From Hofstenia miamia (lineage: Eukaryota > Xenacoelomorpha > Acoela > Hofsteniidae): a stretch of 64,000 nt of DNA. The position numbers were made by a program, and so were the translations under genes. Shown here in pieces: positions 1 to 11,269 of the stretch; the stretch's first letter is position 1; each line of letters starts with the position of its first letter. The notes beneath the pieces are model-generated. The model was not told the DNA's origin and ran no database searches. It saw only the letters and a list, made by a program, of their open reading frames with translations. The stretch is from positions 19,280-83,279 of the forward strand of contig CABFPE010001099.1 in the NCBI GenBank assembly GCA_900660155.1, given 5' to 3'.

Positions 1-258
1 TAGTATCACAACTATAATTTTAATAATTTCCCATTTTCATAAACAATAATTTTAGTAATTTCAGTATCACTAACATTAATTTTAATAATTTCAGTTTCAC
101 AAGCATTAATTTTAATAATTTCAGTATGATAAACATAAATTTTATTAATTTAAGTATCAAAAATTATAATTTTCATAATTTTAGTATCACAACTATAATT
201 TTAATAATTTCAGTGCCACAAACATTAATTTTAATAACTTCAGTATCACAAATCAATA
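1..258 (+). repeat. 30-bp minisatellite, U1
   Basis: At least eight imperfect copies of a 30-bp monomer close to aattttaataatttcagt followed by atcacaaacatt. The window starts inside the array. Monomers here are more degenerate than in U2 and U3. Because 30 is divisible by three, several frames stay open on both strands, producing ILIISVSQTL-like or KLLKLMFVIL-like repeats that are not evidence of a gene. Confidence 0.9.
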
Positions 259-270
259 CATACAGTATTC

Positions 271-1330
271 CATCAGAAATTTTCGTGTTGGTTATTGAAC
301 TCTGTAAAGATTCAAGACGACCCGAAAGCATAAAAATATTATATTATATCATTGGTTACCAAGAACAGTGGCAATCTATAGAGATTCACAAACGGTTCTT
401 GTGTCTTAAGAGAAGAGATTAATTGACAGATTTAGATAACCGCGGCGTCTCGCCAGTTGCCTTAGATACACTAACAATTTTCTATTTGCAGTAAAAATTG
501 TGTTATCGAATTAAATATGAATTTGCCGAACAAAAAGGTAGAAACACTGCAACAAACAATGGTAGTCGCGGGTTCGGTATATTCAAATGGGTTGGGTATA
601 ATTGCTTAAGATTTTGGGAGGGATTCATACTTTTATTTATTTAACATTTTATTTTTCAATGGCTATTATCAATACTTTAAAATGGAGTGGGATCCCATGA
701 TAGGGATGCAGCTATAATTATATTTGAGAAGGAATTGCAAAAGAAATTATAAAATTATGATTAGTCCATTTAATTTGACTTCGCATGTGAAACCCTAATT
801 ATATATATATAAATTCTGCACGTTTCTGAGTCGGCGGACAAGTCTCGTGTAAAATGTTTTTAAAAAGCTCAGGGAAATATAAAGGTCTTCTAAGTTACTA
901 ATTACCATTGCTGCTCTTAGAAGAATTGAAGATGATAGAATGATAGTGGTGCGGATTATTATTTTCAATAGAATAAAGAATCTGATGGAGATACAACTAA
1001 ATTATTTCAACGGGCACTTAAAGCTTTGTTTCGCATCAAGTTTTTCTCGTTCTTTATATATAAAATCCACCATAAGAATAAAAGTTTTCTATCAATAAAC
1101 GTTTACAAGCATAGCAATTACTAGCTTGAATTACACACTCCGTTTCATTAACAAAGCTGTTAATTTGTTTGCAAGCTGACAAATATTCGATAAGTCATTC
1201 AATAGTAAAATCGGCACATTTCTCAAAAACAACACTTTCAATAAGCATTATTGCAAAGAAATCAATACAACTTTACAGTAGCCATTAAGTGAAAGATTTT
1301 CAACCAGTTTTTTTAGCATACAAACCAATT
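271..1330 (+). repeat. Relic module R, copy A (U1)
   Basis: One of four diverged copies of an old module inside the 20-kb unit. Shared landmarks in order: a caatctatagagattcac region (about 370), a gcggcgtct..ccagttgcctt region (about 440), gtagaaacac..gcttaag (about 540-610), atcccatgatagggatg (about 690), ctgcacgtttctgagtc (about 818), and cagtagccatt..gtgaaagattttcaac (about 1275-1305). Copy D holds the same order. Minus-strand translation of 1058-1300 gives an FEKCADFTIE-like stretch also seen in copy D. Differences between A and D fall on all three codon positions, so coding ancestry is possible but unproven. Confidence 0.7.
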
Positions 1331-1428
1331 CCATTAGGTAAGAACTAGAAGGATCCCTATTACTCCGATTTTGTAATGTACTTATGGCAAACAAGACACA
1401 TGTAGAGCTTGTGATTTAAAATCAGCTC

Positions 1429-1494
<66 letters not shown>
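1429..1494. repeat. (TA)n microsatellite, U1
   Basis: Alternating TA broken once by aatatatact. It lies between copy A of module R and a stretch shared by all units (cccgctttttgctatg onward). Confidence 0.95.
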
Positions 1495-1497
<3 letters not shown>

Positions 1498-2500
1498 GCT
1501 TTTTGCTATGAAATACCGGCCGAAATTTCTAATCCACTTACCGAGAATTGCACTTTTTTTCAAAATGGTAGCTAGTATAATGAAACACTTCACTGCAAAA
1601 TTTCAAGGATTTATGCGTGAAAACGTTGTCATGATGAGGTTTTAAAAAAATTTAAATTTTCAAAAGGCATGATAGTTAATCAGAGTGTAGAAATAAATAT
1701 AAAATTTTGGCTACTTTTTACTAAATTCTAGTACAAGCTCTAAGCATTTTATTTAGATGTAAAGCAAAATTTCAATCACTATATGTTTCTTAATTATTAC
1801 TTAAATGTAAAAAGTATTTGAGACAATCTAAATGAGACTACAACGTAAATATAGAAGGTGATTTCATATTGGCAATCAAACAGAAATTATATTCTAAATT
1901 TCATTTTCACATGGCATCAACTACTAAGTCCATTACTGTGATATCTGTGATTTAACACGTCAAAATTGTAAACAACAAAACCGTCGCTTTATGCTATAAC
2001 TAATTAATTTTTGCAAACAAAATCGCATTTACCACTTACATACATTTCTGCATATGCAGTCAAATCACAAAGTTCATTTTCAAAGTTTTTCAAAGCTTTT
2101 TAATTTATATTATTTTAACCTGTTTTGGAAATAATAGCTAGTACTATTTACAGGAAATGGAGGGAAATGATTTCCGATTTGTAAGAAATGTTATTTATTT
2201 TACAATATGAAAATATAAATTTTTTATGAGCCAACAGAAAAAACTTATCGAGAAATATAATATTGATTGAAGAATTCCTATTTGGAAATTGGAATTGAAG
2301 TTTATTACAAAGGCACTCAAACTTCATATTTCAGTGAGCAAAAATTAGGATACGCAATTAATTATAATTATTTTTTGATAATGTCTTCATTTAAATGTTG
2401 AAAATTTGGGAAATATATTGAAAATATACTATAGGTTTTCTAGGTTTAAGTTTCATTTTCTTGATAAATTCAAATCTAAATAATTTTATGAACTTCAAAC
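1495..2500. other. AT-rich tract with no gene seen; type A-specific from about 1926
   Basis: Common to all units up to about 1925 (after catcaactacta). From there to about 2500, U1 and U4 (54756-55320) share a sequence absent from U2 and U3, which hold an unrelated tract at 22387-22980 and 42762-43370. A 69-codon frame in the U2 tract (22721-22930) is lost in U3 and is judged accidental. Confidence 0.7.
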
Positions 2501-2935
2501 GTTTGAAAATTTTGATATATTTTATTGATAACTTGCCCCGGAGCTATACATGAATTACAATAACAAATGTAGATTTTAATTATATGATTGAACTTCAAAG
2601 AACAGATTTCTAGAATTGTGGTACAAATAAGGTATGATTGCATGACATATTCTATACACCTTTTACTTTGATTTTGATAACAGATTTATTATAAAAAATC
2701 TATATTGTCATTTTAAATAATTTTTTTATAAATATCAGAATTCCAAAATTTATTATTTTCATGCAAAATTTCTTATATTTTATATGAAATCTATACTAAA
2801 TTATATGGATTGAGAATAAAAATTGTAGATTAAAATTTTATTTGAATTTCAAAGAACAGATTTCTATAGTTAAACTGATGTTAATGAAAATTTATTTAAT
2901 ACTTATAGGAAAATAAAGAAAAAAAATTTATGACT
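2500..2935 (+). repeat. ~250-bp repeat family cluster, U1
   Basis: Two diverged monomers, recognised by aacagatttctagaattgtgg (about 2604) and aacagatttctatag (about 2862), about 258 bases apart. The same stretch is in U2 (22980-23405), U3 (43370-43800) and U4 (55330-55770). In U4 the second half is replaced between 55580 and 55680. Confidence 0.6.
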
Positions 2936-3120
2936 TGTAGAATTAATAAATTTTCTGCATCCTACCAAAAAACTCAGATGTCCTACCTTCCTCTTTTGGG
3001 AGCAATGTTTTCTTTCTACACTTCTTTATCCTTTCTATTAAACCCTGCCGGATGTTAACGCAACAAACTCTGTATTGATGGGGTACAGTATATCCCTTTC
3101 TTTTGTATTTGTGTCTTTTT

Positions 3121-3123
<3 letters not shown>

Positions 3124-3177
<54 letters not shown>

Positions 3178-3178
3178 A
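3124..3178. repeat. (TA)n microsatellite at H-block joint, U1
   Basis: TA tract of about 55 bases with one aaa interruption, just left of the first H block. U4 has it at 55963-56015 with a ctca interruption instead. U2 and U3 lack both this tract and the H block here. Confidence 0.93.
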
Positions 3179-3205
3179 GGCAAACAGATTTTTTCAAATT
3201 AAACT

Positions 3206-3816
3206 TCTACCATCAATATTAAGTTTATGATGATCAATACAATGAAACAAAGAAAACCGAAAAGAAAGGAATTAATTCCAACATCTGAAAAAACAGCAAA
3301 ATCTACTGGTTTGTCCCAACAACTAAGCGACCTACATTTATCCCCGAAAATAATCACGACACAATCAACTAAAATCAAATCCAATCCACCTTTCTCGTCA
3401 AGCAATCAAAGTTTCAGTCCTATATGTAGCATTTACATGCAAGTTGTATCCCTCACTACTTGTGGTATGATCCGCTCACACAAAAAAGAAGGTCTAACGT
3501 GTTATGGTTCGGGAATATTTCCATGATGTCAATCAAATTAATGTCTCTACCTACTCTTGAGGATATTCGATCAACAAGGAAATCCTTAATTTCAGCTGTT
3601 ATTTGCTATCACAATCCATCCCACAATTCAAGCTTTGCAAGAGAGATTCCCTTTTTTAACTTTCAACGTGTGTTTCTTGATGATGGCAAATTTATTGCAT
3701 TTCAAAATCCAAGAAAAATATGTTCACCTCAACATTTTATGATAGATTGTTGAATTAAAGTTTAATCTTATTTCAAAATTCAATATGAATTTAACTATAT
3801 CTCAAAATTTCAGAAT
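3206..3816 (+). repeat. H block, first copy, U1
   Basis: A 611-base block repeated at 10120-10730 with very few differences although the flanks do not match. It holds two overlapping plus-strand frames: 99 codons (3227-3526, rich in Lys, Ser and Thr, likely disordered if real) and 97 codons (3460-3753, including PTLEDIRSTRKS). A 68-codon minus frame (3199-3405) also overlaps. The 97-codon frame is open in all six copies, with one variable residue (Ile, Ser or Asn) in the copies compared. No family was recognised and no promoter or clear splice signal supports expression. Confidence 0.85.
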
Positions 3817-4065
3817 AATTTGTTAAAGGCAAACAGATTTTTGAAAATTAAGTACGAAATTTCTGCACATTCAAACTTACTGGCTTGACTTTATAATCTG
3901 AGTGTTTTCTGAGGTATTAGATCTTGAATAATTTTGGTTCTTAAATTTACACAATTGAAATGCAATAAAATTGGAACTGTTCTTCTAGTATTTGGTGAAA
4001 TTTAATAATATTTAAATAAAAGTTTATTTGAAATTCAGGAAAAGATTTCTAAAAGGTGTGTGGAA
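3817..4065 (+). repeat. ~250-bp repeat family monomer, U1
   Basis: A monomer of the second subtype, with ctgcacattcaaacttactgg and ttcttctagtatttggtg, ending in gatttctaaaaggtgtgtgg. The direct equivalent in U2 is 24845-25106, in U3 45245-45505 and in U4 56657-56905. Confidence 0.6.
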
Positions 4066-4830
4066 ACTTAGGTATGCCTGCCATTGTAATCTAGGTGCCA
4101 AATATTTTGAATTAAAAATCAGTACTGATATATGGAGTTAGCGGTTACAATTTTATTTGAATTACAAGATTCTGATTTCTAGAAAGGAGGTAAAACTAAG
4201 GTATGCTTACCTAGCTTAATCTAGGCACCTGTTACTTGGATTTTAATAACAGATTTTGTTTAATAAATTCATTTCAAATATTTCTTTTGAACTTCAGAAT
4301 ATTAAAAGTTAATTATTTTCATGTAAAATTTTGACATATGTTAATAGAAATCAGTCCTGAATTAAATAGATTTGTCATAATAATTGTAGATTGAAAGTAT
4401 AATCATATTTCAAAATTCAAGATGAATTTAACTATATCTCAAAATTTCAGAATAATTTGTTAAAGGCAAACAGATTTTTTTAAATTAAATAAGAAATTTC
4501 TGCACATTCAAATTTAATGATTGCATTTCAAAATATATCTTTTAATCTTCAGAATAATAAAAGTTCATTATTTTCATGTAAAATTTTGATATATTTTATT
4601 GGAAATCAGTCATGAATTATATAGATTGGTCATAAAAATTGTAGATTGCAATTTTATTTGAATTTCAAAGATCAGATTTCTAGAAAGGTGTAGAAACTAA
4701 GATATGCTTACCTGGCCTAATCTAGATACCTCTTACATTAATTTTAATATCAGATTTTGTTTTGTAAATTCAAAATTTCATTATTACTTATAAACTACAG
4801 AATTTTAAAAGTTACGTTTGAGTAAAGTTT
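4066..4830 (+). repeat. Invertible segment, U1 orientation
   Basis: Read on the plus strand it holds 250-bp family cores at about 4171 and 4675 and runs from aggtatgcctgcc to gttacgtttgagtaaagt. The same segment is present reverse-complemented in U2 (25107-25890) and U3 (45506-46247). Its central part (about 4385-4510) is not matched in type B, which has a further core there instead. Confidence 0.85.
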
Positions 4831-4839
4831 TTAATATTA

Positions 4840-5030
4840 TTTTTTTGTACATTATGTTTATTCTATTTTTCTTTATTAATGTTTAAAAGAAGCATTAGTC
4901 CACTAATCAGCGAATTCTGCTTTTTCCATCTTTGGGAATGATAAAATTTGAAAATATCTGTCTGTTGAACAACCTTTGTGGAACTACAATTTTTTATATT
5001 ATCAGTTGTAGTGATTTTTATTAAATTTGA
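4840..5030 (+). repeat. K block fragment, U1
   Basis: Diverged short copy of the K block, recognised by ttaatgtttaaaagaagcatt and by cttgaacaacctt/tatattatcagtt-like text (4960-5010). U4 has it at 57680-57870. Deleted from type B units. Confidence 0.5.
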
Positions 5031-5329
5031 AAGTGCTTAAAATATATGAATTATGCAATTTTAGTTTGTCATGAGTTTGAACTGACCACTGGTGAGTAGA
5101 TTGTTAATACTTTGGTTTTAGATGGACATTTACATTGAAAACAATTACTTTTCACTCATAGTTTTGAAAATAGGAGCTAGCATTCAATTTGCAACGAATA
5201 TTTGCTTAACCAAATGATGACTAATTGGGGGTTAGAAAATACCTTTACACCTATTTATTCTTCTGCCAAATGCCGTTGCATGTTAGTATTACTTTGAGCT
5301 TAAGGGCATTTGATTGAACCGTCGATAAC
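5031..5329. other. AT-rich tract, nothing recognised
   Basis: Present only in type A units (U4 at 57871-58169). No open frame, RNA structure or repeat was recognised apart from a slightly GC-richer end (ccgtcgataactactggcg, 5320-5338). Confidence 0.5.
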
Positions 5330-5830
5330 TACTGGCGATGCGTAGCAGTACATCATTTATGCATCTGCACATTCCTAAGTCAGGTGACAAGTCTAGCCCA
5401 CAAGTTCCTATGTATAAAATATCATATAAAGATTTGCGAAAGATAAAGTGCTTCTCAGTTAGTAATTACCATTGCTCATCTTAGAATAATTGTTGATCAT
5501 AGAAGAGACAGCGGACATATTTTGGAAACATAAAACTATAATATCACATGGATGATAGCTAAGAACAGCGGCAATCTATGGAGATTCATGAATGGGTTTT
5601 TGTGTTCCAAAAGAAGAGATTGTTAAGTTGAAGATTTAGATAAATGCGGCGTCTTCCCAGTTGCCTTGGATAAACTTACAGAGAATAGAAACAATTTTAT
5701 CTATGCATTAAGGGCTGTGTTCGTAAATTTAATATGTATTAGTACAAGGAAATGGTAGAAACACGTGGATCGGGTAGAAGCGCTTAAGACTTAGTTATTG
5801 GGAGTGTTTGTTAATACTTTTAATAATCAA
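5330..5830 (+). repeat. Relic module R, copy B (U1)
   Basis: Order of landmarks is permuted relative to copies A and D: the ctgcacattcctaagtcagg part (5345) comes before the caatctatggagattcatg part (5571), which is followed by gcggcgtcttcccagttgcc (5648) and gtagaaacacg..gcttaag (5756-5787). One plus frame of 5341-5470 reads HLHIPKSGDKSSPQVP, comparable with HVPESSYKSSPRG in copy D. This similarity may be inherited nucleotide identity rather than protein selection. Confidence 0.6.
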
Positions 5831-7079
5831 TTTCCCAGCTTAATGTGAGTTTTGTTCTATTCTGGTACAGTATGCTTGTGCATATTAATGTATGCCTTTA
5901 TAAAATTCAAAACTTTCTAAACAGTACTTAGATTTAGGATATGTCAAGCATCCCTTAGCATCCCCTTGGCTATATATGTATGCAATCACGCACACTAATA
6001 AAGTGCTTGAAGTGTCGACTTGTCATAGTTAATTACATTCAATTACTAAAATTTCACATCCATGAATAATACAATTGGTCTCATTTCAATTGCACACTGA
6101 TAAAATATTTTGAGCACACTATACATTAAATCTAGATAGAAATAACTTATCGTTTGCATAATACATCTCATAGATTGAAGCTAACTAAAGAGTGCTATAA
6201 TGAAATGTTTATGAATACGCCAAATTAAATCTAAAATTAAATTCAATCCTTAATTAATAAAATGGTTAATCGAGTCATAATGTTAATATGTTCATCAAAA
6301 ACTTTTTTCTGGAAAGTCAAACAAATTTGAGTTTATATCATAAGAATTATGGGATATAATGAAAATATTGTAAATTACTCCTACAATTTCAATTAAAATC
6401 TGAAATATGGTCACAGTTTAAAAGGTTCATATTAGGCAGTGGAGGTGAATACCCAGAATTTTCTGATAAAGCGAGTAATTGTAATTTTGAATATGTTGTG
6501 AAAATAGATTCTAAAAAGACATTTTACAATGCAACCTCTTAAAATTTTCCAAAATAATTTTGCCCTAGCGAATCTCCTGACGGAGCATTCCAACACATAT
6601 CTCATTCCCTATGTACGAGAGATAATTGTGAGATAATTATGAAATTAAAATTTCAAATTTTAAATTTAAGAAAGAAAACTTGAAAAAATCTATCTTTGTG
6701 ACGTAAAATAATTTTACCGCAAGAGGGCTACAAAATGTTGACCAAAATTTCTTCATATGTGCATATTACATTTAGAGCGAGAATCGTAAATGTCATTAAA
6801 AAATGATTAGAAACAGATACAATTTTTAAAAACCTGAATCTTAATAATACAAAAAATATATTTCAAGATTAAACGCAAAAAGGATATATTCCCCAAAAAT
6901 AATATGACAGTTTGTTAGACTTAAATCTCTAGTAGAAGTATTTTCTTAATATTTGAAGATAAAAATTTTTTACAAATAGTTTTGGAAATCGTTGATGCAA
7001 GCGATTTCAAATATAGTGCACTATTTTATTAGATTAGTGCTCAAAGAGTTGTCACAAGGCAGAATAATTTTTGTGTGAA
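5831..7079. other. AT-rich tract shared by all units, no gene seen
   Basis: Equivalent stretches are 26121-27550, 46521-47986 and 58671-59919. U2 and U3 hold about 170 extra bases near 26570-26770 and 46970-47165 that type A units lack. U3 alone has an insertion at 47641-47680. No frame of note, no RNA structure recognised. Confidence 0.6.
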
Positions 7080-7700
7080 AAGATCTGTCAGATGAAATAT
7101 ATTGTAGTGGAAACGAGGGAATTATTAAAGTTGTGTAACAACTACAACATTGAAGAGTAAGTGTCTAGAACTGATGTTAATAGGAAGGATATTCCTAATA
7201 CAGAAGGATCCAAATGATCTTAGAAAACAAATTCAAGCTTACAAAATGTCTGCAAAAATTAAGCCATTACATTTGGTGGTGTCAAGAAGGCTGACAAGTT
7301 ACTTAGAGAAGAGCAGATTGATGTCAGAGATGGTGGAGAATTCCATTGGAGGGAAATAAACTTTACAATGGGATAGGTATACGCCACGAAAGCCTATAAT
7401 ATAGTATCACATAGATGGATACTAGAAACAGTAGCAGGTAATAAAGCTTCACAAAGAGGTCTTCGGTTCCAAAGGAAAAGATTGTTAAGTGACATATTTA
7501 GATTAAATGTACACTTTTCAGTTGTTATGTTTGCAAAGCATAGAACCAATTTTCTCTGTGTAGTTATAATTTCTTCTTAAATTAAAAAATACATTAGTCC
7601 AAAAAAGAAGTAGAAACATGGTAATCCACAACGATGTACGTGGGTTGCTCATACATGGTTGAGTTTGGGTCTGCTGAGTACAGTTTTTTAGAACTTAGTT
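7080..7700 (+). repeat. Relic module R, copy C (U1)
   Basis: Diverged copy with cacaaagaggtcttcggttcc (7447), agaaccaattttct (7541) and gtagaaacatgg (7610). A 69-codon frame (7150-7359) is identical in all four units. A different plus frame over 7290-7560 reads WILETVAGNKASQ and RFQRKRLLSD with interruptions, and gaagagtaagt at 7151 resembles a splice donor. These are weak hints that the module descends from a spliced gene; no family could be named. Confidence 0.55.
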
Positions 7701-8455
7701 TGTAAGGGTATATTTAGGTAGATATTTTAAAAATGCTAATAAATTTGAATAAATGATTTTACAATACCTTCCTCATAGGCGATCACCAACATCATAGTAT
7801 GGCGCGGGGTCTCGTGATTGGAATGCAACTTTAATTCACTTTATAACATTCAAAATTGTATTTTAAAAAGAATTAGAAATGAAACAACATGCTTTGAAGT
7901 GATTTTTTAGGCTCGAGTTGAGTTATAATTATAATTAATTAGGCCAGCATGTTACAAGAAAGGCATGGAAATTAATAACAAGAACATGAATGGAAAATTT
8001 AATGAGACTCGTTATTGAAAAGGGTCATTTTGTCACCATAATAGAAAAAATTTGAATAGTTTCATTGGAATATAACTAATCAATATCTAAAGATACAGAA
8101 ACTTTTTCATTTTTGAAAATGCTCAATCTAATCAGAAATGTTTTTGATCTACACTAATTTTGTTGGTAGACTTCTTCGATTCATCTCAAGGGGTTTCAAC
8201 TGACCAAAAACTCTTTGCTTTTCTTTTCTGTAATTTAAAGTTACGTTCGCAAGGAATTTTTTGAACAGAAATGCTCATCCAACAGAAATGTTCGAAGTAG
8301 TATATTTCTGTAACAATGTTTTTAAGTTTGAGTGATATTATGTGTTAATGAATTGTGGTAAGTCTTCCCAAAAACTGATTGAGAACAAAATTGATTTACC
8401 AAAATACTGATTGTTGCCTTTTCAAAATAGTAGTCGAAATAATTTTTAGCTTTTT
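7701..8455. other. AT-rich tract, no gene seen
   Basis: Equivalents: 28172-28926, 48641-49419, 60541-61295. A 61-codon minus frame at 28657-28842 and 49150-49335 is closed in type A units by small changes and is therefore judged accidental. Confidence 0.6.
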
Positions 8456-8869
8456 GTGTCCTTTACATTACTAAATTCTGATATTAAATTTACTAATTCG
8501 TATTCACTCAAATTTTCATACAAATATTTTCAATTTTTATGTGCAAAACCTATTTTTAATTTAATCATTTTATTTTCATTTTTATATCATTTTTTCTATC
8601 ATTCGTTGCTTAAAAATTACAACACTTTGGAGGATTTAACTATTTTGTTTCCAAATATGTATATTTTTGTTATATTTATTTTTCAAATTATTTTACATAA
8701 GCAAAGAACCAGAAGCAAAACCTTATTCATTGGCAAATATGTACATATAGGAATATTATTTCTTATCAGAATCAGTACAGTGCAAAAAAATATTTTGGGT
8801 GTTAAATTTATGTTGATAAAATTTGTGTTTTATTATTTCGTCTGTGTTTTACTCAGTATATTAAATTGA
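8456..8869 (+). other. 137-codon open frame, coding status doubtful (U1)
   Basis: The longest unbroken frame that is conserved in every unit. It opens with TTG rather than ATG; the first internal ATG lies far into the frame. The product would be very rich in Phe, Ile, Leu and Tyr, with two or three hydrophobic runs resembling membrane segments (about residues 30-50, 65-85 and 115-135). Such composition is also what random AT-rich DNA gives. No family was recognised, and no promoter, splice or polyadenylation context is evident. Confidence 0.2.
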
Positions 8870-9555
8870 AACATTGAGATGGCACAGCCACCCAAATAAG
8901 AATATTGGGGTAGCAATTGCCATTCCACTTCCGGCGCTACTGTTAATACATCTGCATTCTATTCATTTAGTTACCAATCTTTGGAATTAAAAAAATTGAC
9001 CGCTTTTCTCTGATAATTTTTAAATTAATTAATGGAAAATTAAAACCTAAATATAAATGTTCAAGAATTTTTCAGTTCTTGAACAATTATTGAATATCCA
9101 ATATTTTACTTAATAAAAATTGCGTAGACAGTGATGATGTTTGCAAGTGTTTGAGATGAACTTTGTTTGTTCAGAAATTATTATTCTCACTTATGTAGTC
9201 AAACTAAACAATTGAGAAATTATTAAAAGCAATTGTGCTAAACATTTTTATATTAAAATTATAGATAGGAATTTACAGGAATGCAAAATATATTGTTTCT
9301 GGGAAAACTAATTATAAAAATAACATTCAACAATTATATATTTTCCACATTGAAATACATTTATTTCTAATATCAAATAATTTAAGTGACACTTGTATTA
9401 ATATAATTCGATTTTGGGTAAAACATTATGCATGTTTTGGAAAATAATAACCTAAATTACTGGAATTATTGATAAGCACTGGTTATGCAATATCTGGACG
9501 CATATTTCTGTATGAGTGATTGATATCTGCTTTAATAGACGTGAAATACTTTTGA
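8870..9555. other. AT-rich tract with a short GC-richer patch
   Basis: A patch at about 8880-8940 (ggcacagccaccc, ccacttccggcgctac) is GC-rich against its surroundings and identical in all units (29350-29410, 49843-49903, 61720-61780). The rest holds nothing recognisable. Equivalents: 29341-30008, 49834-50500, 61710-62395. Confidence 0.5.
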
Positions 9556-9831
9556 ATCTCGACTCGACTGATTTCTAACTCGACACGGCCCAACCCGAAT
9601 ATTGATTCACTATAACCCGATCTAATCTCATTCGATGAAAAACATAATAATCAACTTAAAAATGTACATGAATTGTAAATAAATACAAAATATTGCATTT
9701 TATCCAGATTATCATCCTCGAAAAATACCTGAGAGTAGCTCATCTGACCCGACCCAAACCAAATTCAAATTGTTGTACCCGACCCGACCCAATGTCCGAA
9801 GTCAGGTCGGATAAAGTTGGGTTCCTGACAG
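9556..9831. repeat. cccgaccc-rich element, U1
   Basis: Two C-rich ends (ctcgactcgactg..cggcccaacccg at 9558-9600 and acccgacccgaccc near 9777-9791, closing with gtcaggtcgg) enclose an AT-rich middle of about 150 bases. Degenerate cccga repeats of this kind occur as dispersed repeats in many eukaryotes; no transposon family was identified. A 61 to 64 codon frame over it is a by-product. Confidence 0.5.
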
Positions 9832-10038
9832 CTATTTCTATACTCTACAGTAGACATTCAGTGAAAGATTTTCAACAGGTGTTTTAGTAAAAAAAAATCA
9901 AGGTCCAATTAGCAAAGATTACATGAGGAGCGCGACTACAACTAGAAATAAACTATTAACTAGTATTTACAAATCTCGCTGTGTTAAAATTCAAAATTTA
10001 ACTTAAATCTAGTTGTATTAATTTAACATTAATAACTA

Positions 10039-10094
10039 TTTATATATATATATATATAAATACTTCAATATATATATATATATATATATATATA
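10039..10094. repeat. (TA)n microsatellites at H-block joint, U1
   Basis: Two TA tracts (10039-10058 and 10069-10094) separated by aaatacttcaa, left of the second H block. U4 has the same at 62873-62926. Confidence 0.9.
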
Positions 10095-10119
10095 GCAGTT
10101 AAAGTTGAAATTTTGAACG

Positions 10120-10730
10120 TCTATCATCAATATTAAGTTTATGATGATCAATACAATGAAACAAAGAAAACCGAAAAGAAAGGAATTAATTCCAACATCT
10201 GAAAAAACAGCAAAATCTACTGGTTTGTCCCAACAACTAAGCGACCTACATTTATCCCCGAAAATAATCACGACACAATCAACTAAAATCAAATCCAATC
10301 CACCTTTCTCGTCAAGCAATCAAAGTTTCAGTCCTATATGTAGCATTTACATGCAAGTTGTATCCCTCACTACTTGTGGTATGATCCGCTCACACAAAAA
10401 AGAAGGTCTAACGTGTTATGGTTCGGGAATATTTCCATGATGTCAATCAAATTAATGTCTCTACCTACTCTTGAGGATATTCGATCAACAAGGAAATCCT
10501 TAAGTTCAGCTGTTATTTGCTATCACAATCCATCCCACAATTCAAGCTTTGCAAGAGAGATTCCCTTTTTTAACTTTCAACGTGTGTTTCTTGATGATGG
10601 CAAATTTATTGCATTTCAAAATCCAAGAAAAATATGTTCACCTCAACATTTTATGATAGATTGTTGAATTAAAGTTTAATCTTATTTCAAAATTCAATAT
10701 GAATTTAACTATATCTCAAAATTTCAGAAT
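10120..10730 (+). repeat. H block, second copy, U1
   Basis: Same 611-base block as 3206-3816, preceded by a (TA)n tract (10039-10094). The right flank differs at once (ttgactgttgaaaacagac here against aatttgttaaaggc in the first copy), so the block edge is sharp. Confidence 0.85.
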
Positions 10731-11260
10731 TGACTGTTGAAAACAGACTCTTTTTTCAATGTTCAAGATGAAATTCCTGCACATTCTGTCTTACTAGATT
10801 GATTGTATATCTGAGTGATATCTGCTGCATTAGATCTGGAATAATTTTCAATCTCGAATTTACTGAATTCAACTGAAACGAATTTTGAAATATTTATCTA
10901 GAGTTTTTGTGAATTTAATAACAGTTAAATATTAGTTTTATTTGAATTTAAGTAACAGATTTCTAGAAAGGTGTGGAAACTATGGTATGATTACCTGGCC
11001 TAATCTAGATAAATGTTTCTTAAAATTCATTGCTAGAATTACTTTATTATCTGAATGATATCTGCTGTAATAGATGTGAAATAATTTTGAATCTCAAATT
11101 GACTGAATTCAACTGCCACGAATGTTGAAGTATTTTGTTTGAATTTAAGTAACAGATTTCTAGAAAGGTGCGGAAACTATGGTATGATTACCTGGCCTAA
11201 TCTAGATAAATGTTTCTTAAAATTCATTGCTAGAATTACTTTATTATTTGACTGAGATTT
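10731..11260 (+). repeat. ~250-bp repeat family cluster, U1
   Basis: Two closely similar monomers in tandem (cores at about 10952 and 11156, 204 bases apart), each with gatttctagaaaggtg, actatggtatgattacctgg and cctaatctagataaatg. They are more alike than other members, so this is a recent local duplication. U4 has the same at 63563-64000, cut by the window end. Confidence 0.7.
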
Positions 11261-11269
11261 ATTGATAAA

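Noticed and set aside
3199-3405. 68-codon minus frame (84 codons at 10065) as a membrane peptide
   Set aside because: It is the complement of the Lys/Ser-rich plus frame of the H block, and its longer form only reads into a TA tract.
7290-7560. A BRCT-like reading (IVSHRWILETV) in R copy C
   Set aside because: Only a handful of residues fit, the frame is interrupted, and other R copies do not keep the pattern; recorded only as a hint.
8926-8934. cacttccgg, matching an ETS-type binding motif on the minus strand
   Set aside because: A nine-base match without a gene, start site or CpG context is expected by chance in a window of this size.
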